Source: Leptospira wolffii serovar Khorat str. Khorat-H2
GTDB lineage: Bacteria; Spirochaetota; Leptospiria; Leptospirales; Leptospiraceae
Direction: 5' to 3'
DNA length: 64,000 nucleotides
Assembly (NCBI RefSeq): GCF_000306115.2
Contig: NZ_AKWX02000020.1
Coordinates: 868,001-932,000, forward strand
Part shown: piece by piece, positions 45,483-54,784 of the stretch
Position numbering within the stretch: position 1 is the first letter of the stretch
Layout of the letters: each line of letters opens with the position of its first letter
The notes under the pieces: generated by a model
Databases searched by the model: none
What the model saw: only the letters and a program-made list of their open reading frames with translations
What the model was told of the DNA's origin: nothing
Translations under genes and position numbers: made by a program

Positions 45483-47068
45483 AAACTCTTACAATAGAAA
45501 AATCCTTCCTCCTTTTCTGTGTTCTTTATTTTGCCGCTTTGATTTTCATAAAGCCTTGGGAATCGATCTTTTCGGATCAATTATTAAAGTTCCACCAATC
45601 TTATTCCATGCTTAAATCTGGATTTTCTTCGGAGAATCTGATTTATCCTTCTTTGGATATCGATCCGAATTACGATTATTTTCTTTGGAAGGCTCCGATG
45701 GTTTTTCGAATCGGAGAGAGAATGATCGGACAATATCCGATATTCTTAACTCTATTGGTGGCTCCCGTTCTAGTCTTCGGTTGGATTCCCATCGTTTCCA
45801 TTTATTTGGGAACGATGAATCTAATCTCCGCGTACATTCTGAAACGATTTTGGAATCTATCCTTCTTTTGGATCCTTTTCGCATTCTTCGGTACGTATAT
45901 ATTTCTCATGGGGCCGGAACTTTCCGAACATCCTCCTCTTCTTTTACTGGAATTGTCGGGTCTGACTTTCTTCTTCCGTTCCAGAGAGAATCGACTGAAT
46001 GGAAGTATCGCGGGCTTACTCCTGGGAATAGGAGTTTGGCTAAGATTGGAGCTGATCGTTTTCTACGCTCTATTTTGGGGGGCAGGTTGGATCGTTTACG
46101 GAAAAGATTGGTGGAAGAAATCATTTTGGACTTCCGTAGCGTTTTCCTTAACGGTTCTCGCATTATTATTATTTCATACTCTCGATTATCAGCATCCTAT
46201 AGGCCCTAGATATTTTCAAAACTTCAATACCGGCAAGAACGAAGGGACCGTTTGGGAGAGGGCTTTCAATATTCTCGTAGGCGAGTATTCGATGCCCGGA
46301 CTTCTTCTTTGCTTACCGGTTTTAATTCCCCTCTTAATTCTATTATTGGATAAGGGACTTAGGCAAAGAATTCGAAAAGAATTTTTACATTTAGCGATCG
46401 TCGCCTATAGTTTTTGTCTTCTCATCGCATTCTTGGCCCCCAACGACGGAGTTTCCAACTGGGGACCTAGATACGTCGGGTTGGCATTATTCCCATTCGT
46501 ATTGACTCTGCACGAGATCTGGACCGCTTCTGGATGGAAATGGAAGGAATCCAAAACCAATATTCTATTTTCAGTTTTGATAATATATTCTTTCGTTATG
46601 ACGGTCGCGGGTGTCGTACAATACAAGAAAACGGCTAAGGAGATGCGTTCGATTCGCTCTTTGTATCATTCTAACGAATATAGGACTTCCGGCGTGTCCA
46701 CATACTTGTTTCTGGACGAGATGCTTTGCGGCAGTTCCGGACAGATCTATTTTCGAAAACGGGTTCTTTGCGTTCAGGACGAAAGCGATGGGGTTAAGAT
46801 GGATAGACTACTGGGGGAGATTTCGAAAGAAGAGAAGGGGACCAAGGTCGCTTTCATTTCTTACGGGGACGGAATTAAAGAATACGCCGCAAAATTACCG
46901 AAGACCGATCATAGAGCGATGAACGAATACAGAGAGAAAGTACTATCCGAAGCGGAAAGAAAGCCGCTATGGTTGGATCGTATGAATAGACTTTGGAAAC
47001 AGGGTGAAATCGAAAAGAAAGGTCTTTGGGAATACCGCGAGTACGAAATTCCCGAAGAATCTAAGTAA
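45479..47068 (+). CDS. polytopic GT-C-like membrane protein (paralogue 2)
   Basis: The 529-residue protein is the tandem paralogue of the preceding one: FSDQLLKFHQSYSMLKSGF, a YDYFLWKAPMVFRIGERMIGQYPIF loop, GVWLRLELIVFYA, HPIGPRYFQNFNTG and NWGPRYVGLALFPFVL, ten or more membrane segments and a soluble C-terminal tail. It overlaps the upstream stop by ATGA. Its 3' end faces the GT2 gene with 9 bp between stops. The likely role is lipid-linked sugar transfer at the periplasmic face, inferred only from the fold pattern. Confidence 0.7.
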   Translation: MKTLTIEKSFLLFCVLYFAALIFIKPWESIFSDQLLKFHQSYSMLKSGFSSENLIYPSLDIDPNYDYFLWKAPMVFRIGERMIGQYPIFLTLLVAPVLVFGWIPIVSIYLGTMNLISAYILKRFWNLSFFWILFAFFGTYIFLMGPELSEHPPLLLLELSGLTFFFRSRENRLNGSIAGLLLGIGVWLRLELIVFYALFWGAGWIVYGKDWWKKSFWTSVAFSLTVLALLLFHTLDYQHPIGPRYFQNFNTGKNEGTVWERAFNILVGEYSMPGLLLCLPVLIPLLILLLDKGLRQRIRKEFLHLAIVAYSFCLLIAFLAPNDGVSNWGPRYVGLALFPFVLTLHEIWTASGWKWKESKTNILFSVLIIYSFVMTVAGVVQYKKTAKEMRSIRSLYHSNEYRTSGVSTYLFLDEMLCGSSGQIYFRKRVLCVQDESDGVKMDRLLGEISKEEKGTKVAFISYGDGIKEYAAKLPKTDHRAMNEYREKVLSEAERKPLWLDRMNRLWKQGEIEKKGLWEYREYEIPEESK

Positions 47069-47077
47069 TTTAAACTT

Positions 47078-47773
47078 TCATCTAAACAGATTATATCTTA
47101 GGATACAATAGATCGCACGGAATCCGTCTTTCCATCCGATCTTTTTTCCTTCCGCGTAAGTGCGTCCGTAATAGGATATTCCCACCTCGAAGATGCGGAT
47201 ATCCGGAATTTTGGCTATCTTAGCCGTGATTTCCGGCTCGAAACCGAATCTATTTTCTTGGATATCGATGGATTGGATCACTTCTCTCCGGAAAGCCTTA
47301 TAACAGGTCTCCATATCGGTGAGATTGATATTCGTGAACATATTGGATAAAGTAGTCAGGAATAGATTCCCTAGTCTGTGCCAATAGTATACGACTCTAT
47401 GAGCTCTCCCGCCCATGAATCTACTTCCGAAAACCACGTCGGCTTTTCCTTTGTAGATGGGATCGATTACTTCGGGAATCTCGAAAGGGTCGTACTCTAA
47501 ATCCGCGTCTTGGACGATCACGATATCGCCTTTTGCAGCTTTGAATCCGGTTCTAAGCGCCGCTCCCTTGCCTTGGTTTTGCTCATGGAATACAAGCTGG
47601 TCGACCAGTTTTTTAAAAGGCGCGGTCTGAAGGAGTTCTCTGGTTCCGTCCGTCGAGAAGTCGTCGACTAAAATGATCTCTTTATTTTTATAAGGAACCT
47701 TTTTAACGGTTTCTAATATGTTTTTAATCGTATGTTTTTCGTTATAGCAAGGGATTACGATCGATAGTTTCAT
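47078..47773 (-). CDS. family 2 glycosyltransferase, dolichyl/polyprenyl-phosphate mannose synthase-like
   Basis: The 231-residue cytosolic GT-A enzyme has [13 protein letters not shown] at the N-terminus (residues 4-16), VDDFSTDGT, the DXD site in [12 protein letters not shown] (~90-100), GSRFMGG, and a C-terminal [17 protein letters not shown] typical of the DPM1/GtrB-like branch. It lacks C-terminal transmembrane helices. It would make a polyprenyl-phosphate sugar, a suitable donor for the convergent GT-C-like pair. It overlaps the gene upstream by ATGA (47770-47773). Confidence 0.92.
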   Translation of the reverse strand: MKLSIVIPCYNEKHTIKNILETVKKVPYKNKEIILVDDFSTDGTRELLQTAPFKKLVDQLVFHEQNQGKGAALRTGFKAAKGDIVIVQDADLEYDPFEIPEVIDPIYKGKADVVFGSRFMGGRAHRVVYYWHRLGNLFLTTLSNMFTNINLTDMETCYKAFRREVIQSIDIQENRFGFEPEITAKIAKIPDIRIFEVGISYYGRTYAEGKKIGWKDGFRAIYCILRYNLFR

Positions 47774-48564
47774 TTAGCGTCCAGCCCGACTAATTCACTC
47801 ATACGGAAATCCCGGATGATGCTTTCGGTCTTGACTATTATTTTTTCCAGTGCGATTCCGAAAAGCAAATTACGGTAAGCTTCAGCCGCTTTGGGATAGT
47901 CCCTATCGTTGACTTGCACTGTCATTCGGTCGCTAACTCTATTCTTCTCGATACATTCCTGAATCGTTTTACGCAGGGCGGCCAGAGCGATGCAGACTTC
48001 CTTTAGAATATTCTGGCTATCCCTTTCCATGGAGGATTGATTTCCGTTCGCATCTAATAAAGCCTTGATATGCTCGGCGATGCGAAGAGAAGGCATTCCT
48101 CTCTTTGTAACCCCGATTCTCTCGATTACTGAGATACTGTCCTGGAATGAGGAGTATTCGGGAGTTCCTCTGAAGATATGGATCAGAACAGGCAACTCCG
48201 TATCCGCGAAATTGGTCATGGCTCCGTAAAAAAAACGCATTTCCGTTCTTGCCAGGGGATGGAAATCGACTCTTTGGTATTTGGAGAGTTTCTCTTCCTG
48301 CTCGTCCAAAATCCGATTGATGGTTTCTCCTTTGGCGGCGTTCCTTTTTTCGACCAATTCCTGATGTTTGGCCTTTACTTTCTCCAAAAACGAAACTTCT
48401 TCCTTTAAGAAGGATTCGATATTGCCCCTGTGTTTCAGGGTCTGGATATATCTGTCTTCGAAGCCCTTTCCGTCGAAGAGCTTCGGACTTTGTTTGGCGC
48501 CGTCCCGGTATTCGGAACGGAGCTTTTCCACTAAGGATTTTATTTCTTGGTCGCTAAGAGGCAT
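47770..48564 (-). CDS. cytosolic helical protein of unknown function
   Basis: The 264-residue protein is almost entirely alpha-helical with a coiled-coil-like stretch at residues 50-100 ([26 protein letters not shown] region) and no signal or membrane segment. It is coupled to the downstream GT2 gene (ATGA) and follows the next unknown gene by 9 bp, forming a three-gene reverse operon. No family is recognised. Confidence 0.65.
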   Translation of the reverse strand: MPLSDQEIKSLVEKLRSEYRDGAKQSPKLFDGKGFEDRYIQTLKHRGNIESFLKEEVSFLEKVKAKHQELVEKRNAAKGETINRILDEQEEKLSKYQRVDFHPLARTEMRFFYGAMTNFADTELPVLIHIFRGTPEYSSFQDSISVIERIGVTKRGMPSLRIAEHIKALLDANGNQSSMERDSQNILKEVCIALAALRKTIQECIEKNRVSDRMTVQVNDRDYPKAAEAYRNLLFGIALEKIIVKTESIIRDFRMSELVGLDAK

Positions 48565-48573
48565 GCAAAGGGT

Positions 48574-49683
48574 TTAGCCTTCGCTATCGGCCCATTTTTG
48601 CAAGGAGATAAGTAGGGCTCCGATATCTTCCGAGCAATATAATAAGGCGCTGCGAGCGTCTTTGTACATCTGCTGCTGGTTGTAGGGGACCTGCTTCAGA
48701 TGGTTATCGTTTTTGGTATTTAGGACGTTTAGGCAATTCAAAACCATTTTCTTGAGCTTTCTTGCCAAAGCTAACAGCATTTCCTGCATCTCCCAACGGA
48801 TCACCAGCTTGAGCTTTTCCTGGTCGGAGGTTCTGGATTGCAGGGCCTGCTTTCTTCCGGATTCGTATTTGGCTATATAGTAAGTAATGGATCTGGGATA
48901 GGAGGTAAGCTCTTTATGATAGTTTAAAATCTTCTCCAGTTTTTGGAAGAATTCGATATCGAATTCTCTGGTGAGATTCCCCACGATATTCTTATTGTCC
49001 GAAGGATCTCCGGTAGCTTCGAAGATTTTGGAATTACGGATATTATTTAGGACCGACTCGATCCTTTCCTTAATCTTCTGGAATTGTTGAACGGAATCCT
49101 CGATGTATTTGGTTTCCCTAGAGGATCCTGCTTCGAGCGATTCTATAAATATGGGAACATCCGAACTTCCGGGAGGAGAAGAAGAAAACCCTGCGTCCGA
49201 TATATTCAGGTCCACCTTGGAAAGGTCGAAGTTATCCGAAGAAGGGGTGGAAATTCTGGATTCCATACTCTCGGAAACCGTTTCCGGCTCTCTTGTCGGT
49301 AAGAATGCGCTTGCGCTTCTTTCGGAGTTCGTAGGTTCAGAGGCAGTTTTTTGTTTTGTCTTTTCCGCCAGGTTTTCGATCCAGTCGGCACTGGGGTGCT
49401 TTGTATTCTTGAGTAAATTCGAAAGTTTGTCCAGATCCAGGGGATTGGATTTGGTTCCAGAGCGAGAGGGTTTCGGCTTGGAGTGAGTGGCGATTTCCGA
49501 AACCTTTTGCAAGGTGATCCGGATGATTTCCGCCTTTCTACTTTCCTTATTGAAACGGACAGCGTAACGGTTTCCGTTCCGGTCCAAATATTTAGTCCCC
49601 AGTTGAGCCAAGGAAAGCTTGTTCGGATCGATTTCATCGATCGAATTCACTATGATGTAATCATTGGCCTGTCTAGAGAGCAT
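48574..49683 (-). CDS. cytosolic protein of unknown function with disordered centre
   Basis: The 369-residue product starts MLSRQANDYIIVNSIDE. It has an N-terminal ~70-residue beta-rich module (TKYLDRNGNRYAVRFNKESRKAEIIRI), a Ser/Pro/Thr-rich disordered stretch (about 95-185), and a helical C-terminal domain (KLKLVIRWEMQEMLLALARKLKKMV). The reading frame is open for another 79 codons upstream, but that part looks non-coding and no ribosome-binding site supports it. The order of genes (this, helical protein, GT2) suggests one transcript. The family is not recognised. Confidence 0.62.
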   Translation of the reverse strand: MLSRQANDYIIVNSIDEIDPNKLSLAQLGTKYLDRNGNRYAVRFNKESRKAEIIRITLQKVSEIATHSKPKPSRSGTKSNPLDLDKLSNLLKNTKHPSADWIENLAEKTKQKTASEPTNSERSASAFLPTREPETVSESMESRISTPSSDNFDLSKVDLNISDAGFSSSPPGSSDVPIFIESLEAGSSRETKYIEDSVQQFQKIKERIESVLNNIRNSKIFEATGDPSDNKNIVGNLTREFDIEFFQKLEKILNYHKELTSYPRSITYYIAKYESGRKQALQSRTSDQEKLKLVIRWEMQEMLLALARKLKKMVLNCLNVLNTKNDNHLKQVPYNQQQMYKDARSALLYCSEDIGALLISLQKWADSEG

Positions 49684-50088
49684 ATATCGTTGAACCGAAG
49701 GATTCTTAATACGACGGATAAAAAGAATCTTATTATTACGCGAATCCGATATTAAAGAAATATTTTTTAATATCGGCAATGCAAAAAAATATTTCCAAAC
49801 GAAATGAAGATCGGCGTAGAACGGTTTTTCTCCCCTATTTGGGTGAAGTTTCGTCTGTCTCGTCCGGGACAAGTGCAAATAACGTGCATCGTTCGTCTTC
49901 GGTCGGGCCGGATTTTTCACTTCCGATTCGTTATCCGCCGAACCATGGGCGGGTCTTCATTTCCCGGAGTTTGGATTCTGTCGCTTCCCGAAAAAGCGAT
50001 TAAACCGAGAAGAATAGGACCAAAACCGCATTGACAGGGGACTAAGGTACGAAAACCTGGGCGTATACCTCGATAGGAAGGTCGATCC
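49684..50088. other. divergent intergenic region with a strong dyad
   Basis: This 405-bp stretch separates a reverse operon from rpsT. It holds CCGATATTAAA (49746-49756) and TTTAATATCGG (49766-49776), a perfect 11-bp inverted repeat with a 9-nt AT-rich loop, 63 bp upstream of the reverse gene, likely an operator or a hairpin. A TTGACA at 50031 lies before rpsT, but no matching -10 box follows at 16-18 bp. If the reverse gene really starts at 49920, part of this region is coding. I see no RNA gene in it. Confidence 0.5.
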
Positions 50089-50364
50089 TTGGCGAATATT
50101 AAATCTTCAGAAAAAGATATCCGTAGAACTAAACGCAGGAATGCGGCAAATTCTCAAAACCGGAACCGCCTTAGGACTCAGGCCAAAAAGATCCTAAAAG
50201 CGCTTCATGACGGAGAAAAGGATACTATCCCGACTTTGTACAAAGAATACGCTTCTCTTTTGGACAAAGCAGCTAAAACCAATCTCATCCACTCTAAAAA
50301 TGCGGACCGCAAAAAGAGCCGGATGGCTTTGCGCATCAATAGCCAAGCAGCTGCTTCCGCGTAA
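50089..50364 (+). CDS. rpsT: 30S ribosomal protein S20
   Basis: This is a 91-residue highly basic protein with the S20 pattern: ANIKSSEKDIRRTKRRNAAN at the start and a C-terminal IHSKNADRKKSRMALRIN helix. It binds 16S rRNA early in 30S assembly. The start is TTG, with AGGAAGG nine bases upstream; rare initiation codons are a known control point for rpsT in enterobacteria (UUG in E. coli), so the same device may act here. tRNA-Val follows 16 bp after the stop. Confidence 0.97.
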   Translation: MANIKSSEKDIRRTKRRNAANSQNRNRLRTQAKKILKALHDGEKDTIPTLYKEYASLLDKAAKTNLIHSKNADRKKSRMALRINSQAAASA

Positions 50365-50380
50365 GAACCGTTATCATAAC

Positions 50381-50453
<73 letters not shown>

Positions 50454-50490
50454 TGTTTTTTTCCCTCCCATACATATACCCCTTGGAAGC

Positions 50491-51882
50491 ATGGCTCTGA
50501 ATCCCCAAAAACCTGTTTTCCAGCACCCCGACCTTATGGTCTCCGTTTCCGGAATCCGAGGAATCATCCCCACGGGCTTAAGTTCCGATGTGATTTTTCA
50601 GGCGTTGCGGGCGTTCGGATCCTGGCTCCCCGGAAATACGGTCGTAATCGGTCGGGATTCTCGGCCAAGCGGAGAATATATCGAAAACATCGCCATAGGA
50701 ATCATGTTGGGTATGGGCAAGAAGGTGATCCGACTCGGGATCGTTCCTACTCCCACTGTAAAAGCTGTGGTGAACCTATCCGGCGCGGCTGGTGGAATCA
50801 TGATCTCTGCCTCTCATAATCCGGTGATTTGGAACGCTTTTAAATTCATCGGTCCCGGCGGATTCTTCACGAATGCGAAAGATCTGGAAAATCTCTTGCA
50901 TTTGGTAAGAAAGGAAGATTATAAACCTTTTCAGTTCAAACCGAACTCTAGTGTCGAAGACGGAAGGGATCGGATCCAAGCGCATATCGATTCCGTACTC
51001 GCAAGAGTCAATGTCGCCGCCATTAAAAAGAAAAAATACACCGTATTCTTAGATGCCGTGAACGGGGGCGGAAGCTTCGTTTTACCGGAATTGTTAAAAC
51101 GCCTGGGTTGTAAGGTTATTCCACACAATTGCAAGCCGGATGGAACCTTTCCTCGGCCGCCCGAGCCGACTCCGGAAGCGTTAAAACAGTCCTCTAGGAT
51201 CATAAAACAATCCAAGGCCGACATAGGATTTGCCTTGGATCCGGATGCGGACCGTTTGGTAGTACTTTCTCCCAAGAAGGGAGCGATTTCGGAAGAATTG
51301 ACTCTTCCTCTCAGTTTTCTTTCCTATTTAGGTTCCGGTCGAATTCCCAAAAAAGCTTCGATCACCGTGAATCTCTCCACTAGCTTCGTAAACGATTGGG
51401 TCGCCGACTCAGTAGGAATTCCCACTTACCGGTCTAAGGTGGGAGAAGCCAACGTTGTTGCGGAAATGATACACCGAAAATCCGTTTTCGGCGGAGAAGG
51501 GAATGGCGGAGTCATAGATCCTGCGATTCCTTCTTTCGGTCGGGATTCCCTTTCGGGGGTGGCTCATATCTTGAATCTGCTTGCCCTGAGGGGAGAAGAC
51601 GCTGAAACTGTGTTCGGCGGTCTTCCGGCGGTCCATATGCGCAAAATTGCGTATAAAATCGCGGGGCAAAAGACGGACCAAATCTATTCTCGCTTTCGTA
51701 GCGCCTTTTCCGATTATAAGGAAGATACGAGGGACGGTTTACGTTTGGCGGCGGAAAATTCCTGGATACATATCAGGCCTTCGAATACGGAGCCGATCCT
51801 CCGGGTGATAGGGGAGGCTAGGTCCAAAAAGGATCTGGAATCTCTTCTGGAAAAAGCCGGACGGATTATGGAGAATTCTTAA
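50491..51882 (+). CDS. glmM: phosphoglucosamine mutase (alpha-D-phosphohexomutase)
   Basis: The 463-residue phosphohexomutase has the four family motifs: phosphoserine loop SASHNP around residue 107, metal loop DPDADR near 249, sugar loop GEGNGG near 335, and a C-terminal phosphate-binding RPSNTEP near 429. It interconverts glucosamine-6-P and -1-P. GlmM is chosen over phosphomannomutase because glmS begins 3 bp downstream and a GlmU-like gene follows. The conserved GIRG in VSVSGIRGI lies near residue 22. Confidence 0.88.
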   Translation: MALNPQKPVFQHPDLMVSVSGIRGIIPTGLSSDVIFQALRAFGSWLPGNTVVIGRDSRPSGEYIENIAIGIMLGMGKKVIRLGIVPTPTVKAVVNLSGAAGGIMISASHNPVIWNAFKFIGPGGFFTNAKDLENLLHLVRKEDYKPFQFKPNSSVEDGRDRIQAHIDSVLARVNVAAIKKKKYTVFLDAVNGGGSFVLPELLKRLGCKVIPHNCKPDGTFPRPPEPTPEALKQSSRIIKQSKADIGFALDPDADRLVVLSPKKGAISEELTLPLSFLSYLGSGRIPKKASITVNLSTSFVNDWVADSVGIPTYRSKVGEANVVAEMIHRKSVFGGEGNGGVIDPAIPSFGRDSLSGVAHILNLLALRGEDAETVFGGLPAVHMRKIAYKIAGQKTDQIYSRFRSAFSDYKEDTRDGLRLAAENSWIHIRPSNTEPILRVIGEARSKKDLESLLEKAGRIMENS

Positions 51883-51885
51883 AGT

Positions 51886-53718
51886 ATGTGTGGAATCGTA
51901 GGATACGCTGGCGAAAAAAACGTGGAGTCGGTGCTCGTAGTGGGCCTGATCAGTCTGGAATACAGAGGCTACGATTCGGCAGGGATCGCCGTTTTGGACA
52001 AGGGAGAAATCCAAGTCCGTAAACAAAGAGGTAAGATCAAAGATCTCGAGAGCTATCTGAAGGAACATCCCGTCAGAGGGAATGTAGGAATCGGGCATAC
52101 CCGTTGGGCGACCCACGGAGAACCCAATCAGATAAACGCTCACCCTCACACGGATTCCAAGTCCACCGTCGCAGTAGTTCATAACGGAATCATCGAAAAC
52201 TACGGGGAGCTTCGCCAGGAATTGAAGCAAAAAGGTTTCGTCTTCCATAGCATGACCGACACCGAAGTGATTCCCAATCTTCTTGCTGAGAGTAAGAAAA
52301 GAGGCAAAACCAATCGGGAAGCCTTTCTGGAATTATTCGACAGGGTTCACGGAAAATGGGCCATCGCAGTCGTTTTCGATAACGAGCCGGACAGAGTGTA
52401 TTTCGCACAGGACGGAGCGCCTCTTCTTCTAGGTAAAGGAAAAGAAGAATATTATCTGGCTTCCGATATCTCTCCTCTCACCCGCAATTGTCGGGAAGTG
52501 TATTATATCAACTCCAAAGAATGGGGTTATTTTACGAAAACCGAATGTACGGTTTTCGGTTTCGATGGAGAAGAGAAAAAGATCGAGTTCAAGAGCCAAG
52601 AAATCAAGTTCGAGGATGTGGATAAAGGCGGATATCCGCATTTTATGATCAAGGAAATCCACGAGCAACCCGGTATCTTCAGAAGGATCATCCAATCCCG
52701 CATCGGAGACAACGGAGAGATCGAATTTCCGGAGAGCAATATTTCCCGAGACGTAATGTCCCGTGTAAATCGCATTATCATCCAAGCGGCAGGAACCAGC
52801 TATTATGCGGGTATGCTCGGTAAGCATTATCTGGAAAATTTCGCGAAAATCCAAACGGATACCGAGACCTCTTCCGAGTTTCGCTATAGAAATCCCGTGG
52901 TGGAAGGAGATACACTGATCGTGGGGATTTCCCAGTCGGGTGAGACTGCGGATACTTTGGCTTCGATCTTGGAAGCCAAAGCCAAGTTCATCAAGGTTCT
53001 CTCTTTGGTGAACAACGTGAATTCTACCATCGCTAGGGAATCGGATTCTTTTATCCGCACGGATGCAGGTCCTGAAATCGGCGTCGCAAGTACTAAAGCG
53101 TTTACCGCTCAGGTAATCAACCTTCTTCTATTTTCCTTATATGTGGCCAGATTGAAATGGATCGTTTCCGACGATGAGTTAAAGACTCTTCTGGAGGAAA
53201 TCCGCCTTCTTCCCGGAAAGATGGAAAGGATTTTGGCTCAAGCTCATCTCCTGGAAACCTGGGCGGCCGACTTTACCAAGACCAAGGACTTCGTATTTTT
53301 AGGAAGGACTTATAATCATCCCGTGGCTCTGGAAGGCGCTTTGAAACTCAAGGAAGTCTCTTATATCCACGCTTCCGGATACGCCGGAGGAGAATTCAAA
53401 CACGGTCCGATCGCGCTTATCACAAACGAAGTTCCCGTGGTTTGCATCGCTACTAAATCCGAGATCTATAGCAAAATGCTCTCTAATATCCAGGAGATCA
53501 AGGCGCGTAACGGTATCATCATTTCCATAGTGACGGAAGGGGATACCGAAGCAAGAGAGCTATCCGATTATTGCTTCGAGGTTCCGGATTGTCCCGAGAT
53601 TCTAAGCCCTATTTTGAACGTACTTCCTTTGCAATTGCTCGCATACTATTCGGCCGTAGCTCGGGGTTGTCCTCCCGATCAACCTCGTAACCTGGCAAAA
53701 TCCGTAACCGTGGAGTAA
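51886..53718 (+). CDS. glmS: glutamine--fructose-6-phosphate aminotransferase (isomerising)
   Basis: The 610-residue enzyme starts MCGIVGYAG with the catalytic Cys2 of the glutaminase domain, has GHTRWATHG and HNGIIENY, and then two SIS domains (ISQSGETADTL and GRTYNHPVALEGALKLKE) ending with the conserved NLAKSVTVE. It makes glucosamine-6-P, the first step to UDP-GlcNAc. Only 3 bp separate it from glmM, so no glmS ribozyme is present. It is followed 5 bp later by the GlmU-like gene. Confidence 0.98.
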   Translation: MCGIVGYAGEKNVESVLVVGLISLEYRGYDSAGIAVLDKGEIQVRKQRGKIKDLESYLKEHPVRGNVGIGHTRWATHGEPNQINAHPHTDSKSTVAVVHNGIIENYGELRQELKQKGFVFHSMTDTEVIPNLLAESKKRGKTNREAFLELFDRVHGKWAIAVVFDNEPDRVYFAQDGAPLLLGKGKEEYYLASDISPLTRNCREVYYINSKEWGYFTKTECTVFGFDGEEKKIEFKSQEIKFEDVDKGGYPHFMIKEIHEQPGIFRRIIQSRIGDNGEIEFPESNISRDVMSRVNRIIIQAAGTSYYAGMLGKHYLENFAKIQTDTETSSEFRYRNPVVEGDTLIVGISQSGETADTLASILEAKAKFIKVLSLVNNVNSTIARESDSFIRTDAGPEIGVASTKAFTAQVINLLLFSLYVARLKWIVSDDELKTLLEEIRLLPGKMERILAQAHLLETWAADFTKTKDFVFLGRTYNHPVALEGALKLKEVSYIHASGYAGGEFKHGPIALITNEVPVVCIATKSEIYSKMLSNIQEIKARNGIIISIVTEGDTEARELSDYCFEVPDCPEILSPILNVLPLQLLAYYSAVARGCPPDQPRNLAKSVTVE

Positions 53719-53723
53719 TTCTC

Positions 53724-54767
53724 ATGGGCAGGATTCAGAGAATATTGATCGATGAGCAGGAGACTCCCTCCGGATTGGGAGCCCTGACCCGAATTCGGTC
53801 CTTCGTAGAAATCCGGGACGGTATTCTGAATCCGCTACAGAGATTGAAAGAGCAGTATTCGGACGCAAAGATCTATTATAGACACTCCAATCCGGCCTTC
53901 GAAAAAACGTTCTTCGAAAGAAACCCCAAGATCGCGGAATATGACGGAAAAGAGGTGGATCTCATCGTGTCTCCGGAAGACTTCCTACCTTGGAAATCGA
54001 TCGAGAGTTTGGGGCGAAGCATCGAACAGGATCTGGATTTAAACAAGGATCTGCGGAAATGGGCCCGCAAGCTAAAGGTGAAATCCGGAGATTTCCAGAT
54101 CGTGGGTAAGTCCAAACACGTTCATGTGCATCCTTCCGCAAAGATCTATCCCGGAGTGGTTATAGACGTCACTTCCGGGCCGGTCATCATCGACAAGGAC
54201 GTTAAGATCACGTCCTTTTCTTTCCTGGAAGGACCGCTATATATCGGGCACGGATCCCATATAGATAATGCCAGGATCACGGGCAGCACTTCCATCGGAA
54301 ACGTATGCAGAATAGGCGGAGAAGTCGGCGATAGCATTATATTAGATTTTACGAATAAACATCACGAAGGATTTTTGGGGCATTCTCTGGTGGGAAGTTG
54401 GGTGAACATTGGCGCTCTTTCCACCACTTCGGATCTAAAGAATAATTATGGAGTGGTTAAGATCCGGGAAGAAGGCCACGAAACCACCACAGGGTCCATC
54501 AAATTCGGATCCATTATCGGTGATTTCTCCAAAATCGGTATCGGAGTGATGCTGAATACGGGCACAGTAATTGATTTCGGGTGCAATGTGATCTCGAATA
54601 AAGTGGGTGGTTATCTTCCGCCTTTTGCCTGGGCCGACGGACAACCCTATATCCTGGATTTGTTCCTTAGAGATTCCCGCAAGATCATGGCTCGTAGAAA
54701 CAGGGAATTATCCGCATCCGAAGCCGAACTGATAAGAATTCTATACGAAAGCAAGGTGAGAAAATAA
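53724..54767 (+). CDS. GlmU-like protein with left-handed beta-helix (putative sugar-nucleotidyl transferase)
   Basis: The 347-residue protein has an N-terminal ~110 residues resembling the degenerate nucleotidyltransferase of the GlmU-like family ([21 protein letters not shown]). A left-handed beta-helix with hexapeptide repeats follows from about residue 130 ([24 protein letters not shown] and [18 protein letters not shown]). The GxGTRM-type uridylyl loop of true GlmU is absent from the N-terminus, so uridylyl activity is doubtful. It is in a tight glmM-glmS run and probably acts on an amino-sugar nucleotide. Confidence 0.85.
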   Translation: MGRIQRILIDEQETPSGLGALTRIRSFVEIRDGILNPLQRLKEQYSDAKIYYRHSNPAFEKTFFERNPKIAEYDGKEVDLIVSPEDFLPWKSIESLGRSIEQDLDLNKDLRKWARKLKVKSGDFQIVGKSKHVHVHPSAKIYPGVVIDVTSGPVIIDKDVKITSFSFLEGPLYIGHGSHIDNARITGSTSIGNVCRIGGEVGDSIILDFTNKHHEGFLGHSLVGSWVNIGALSTTSDLKNNYGVVKIREEGHETTTGSIKFGSIIGDFSKIGIGVMLNTGTVIDFGCNVISNKVGGYLPPFAWADGQPYILDLFLRDSRKIMARRNRELSASEAELIRILYESKVRK

Positions 54768-54784
54768 TATTCCGAGGAGATCGC

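Noticed and set aside
50031..50059. TTGACA as -35 of an rpsT promoter
   Set aside because: No -10-like hexamer at 16-18 bp; the real promoter was not identified.
51880..51886. glmS ribozyme upstream of glmS
   Set aside because: Only 3 bp separate glmM and glmS, far too little for the ~150-nt ribozyme.
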